Assembly: GCF_019049675.1 (NCBI RefSeq)
Contig: NZ_JAFMOW010000067.1
Coordinates: forward strand, 248,001 to 312,000
Origin: Rahnella bonaserana
Lineage (GTDB): Bacteria > Pseudomonadota > Gammaproteobacteria > Enterobacterales > Enterobacteriaceae
Reading direction: 5' to 3'
Length of the DNA: 64,000 bases
Of the stretch, positions 63,691-64,000 are shown piece after piece. The notes under the pieces are model-generated. The model saw nothing but the letters and a program-made list of their open reading frames with translations. It ran no database searches and was not told the origin of the DNA. The position numbers and the translations under genes are program-made. Numbering within the stretch: position 1 is the first letter of the stretch; the number at the start of each line of letters is the position of its first letter.

Positions 63691-64000
<310 letters not shown>

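Overview
The window is chromosomal DNA of a Gram-negative enterobacterium of the Serratia/Yersinia/Rahnella type (order Enterobacterales). Housekeeping genes closely match Escherichia coli proteins (pepA, holC, valS, lptFG, argI, pyrBI, ridA, rraB) and sit in the familiar leuX-pepA-valS-argI-pyrBI neighbourhood. The arc cluster next to argI/pyrBI resembles the Salmonella arrangement. Species assignment is inference; Rahnella is a reasonable guess and nothing in the window proves it.

Region 1 (1-13.5 kb) is the end of a genomic island at tRNA-Leu(CAA) leuX. It carries the 3' part of a DNA phosphorothioation operon (dndD partial, dndE) and, convergent to it, the phosphorothioation-linked restriction genes dptF-dptG-dptH. 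A complete IS3-family element follows, then a P4-type tyrosine integrase whose C-terminus is supplied by the IS end. DNA modification (Dnd) marks self DNA with sulfur and DptFGH attacks unmarked DNA. The Dnd/Dpt part looks AT-richer than the rest of the window.

Region 2 (13.5-31 kb) is core genome: ampH, lptF-lptG (LPS export), pepA-holC-valS, an M48 peptidase with yjgN, a GNAT acetyltransferase (yjgM-like), an RpiR regulator with a beta-glucoside PTS permease and 6-phospho-beta-glucosidase, rraB, and argI with paired ARG boxes.

Region 3 (31-41.5 kb) begins with an orphan GH13_18 glycoside phosphorylase and tabA. It continues with an arginine deiminase operon (arcA, arcC, arcB, a YfcC-type transporter and an unusual ArgR paralogue), then pyrL-pyrB-pyrI with a UTP-type attenuator, and ridA. 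Two ornithine carbamoyltransferases (anabolic argI, catabolic arcB) and aspartate carbamoyltransferase lie within 10 kb.

Region 4 (41.7-45.7 kb) is a four-gene operon: permuted ATP-grasp, alpha-E protein, transglutaminase-like peptidase and the proteasome-like protease Anbu. It is preceded by a plausible sigma-54 promoter and is the most enigmatic conserved system here.

Region 5 (45.8-59.8 kb) is a complete ycj locus: LacI regulator ycjW, ompG porin, and ycjVUTSRQPONM. It encodes uptake of a glucoside, interconversion through 3-keto sugars, and phosphorolysis by kojibiose and glucosylglycerate-type phosphorylases. A palindromic operator overlaps the probable ycjM transcription start. Region 6 (59.9-64 kb) holds ygjV and hexuronate genes uxaA, uxaB and uxaC (partial), all on the minus strand.
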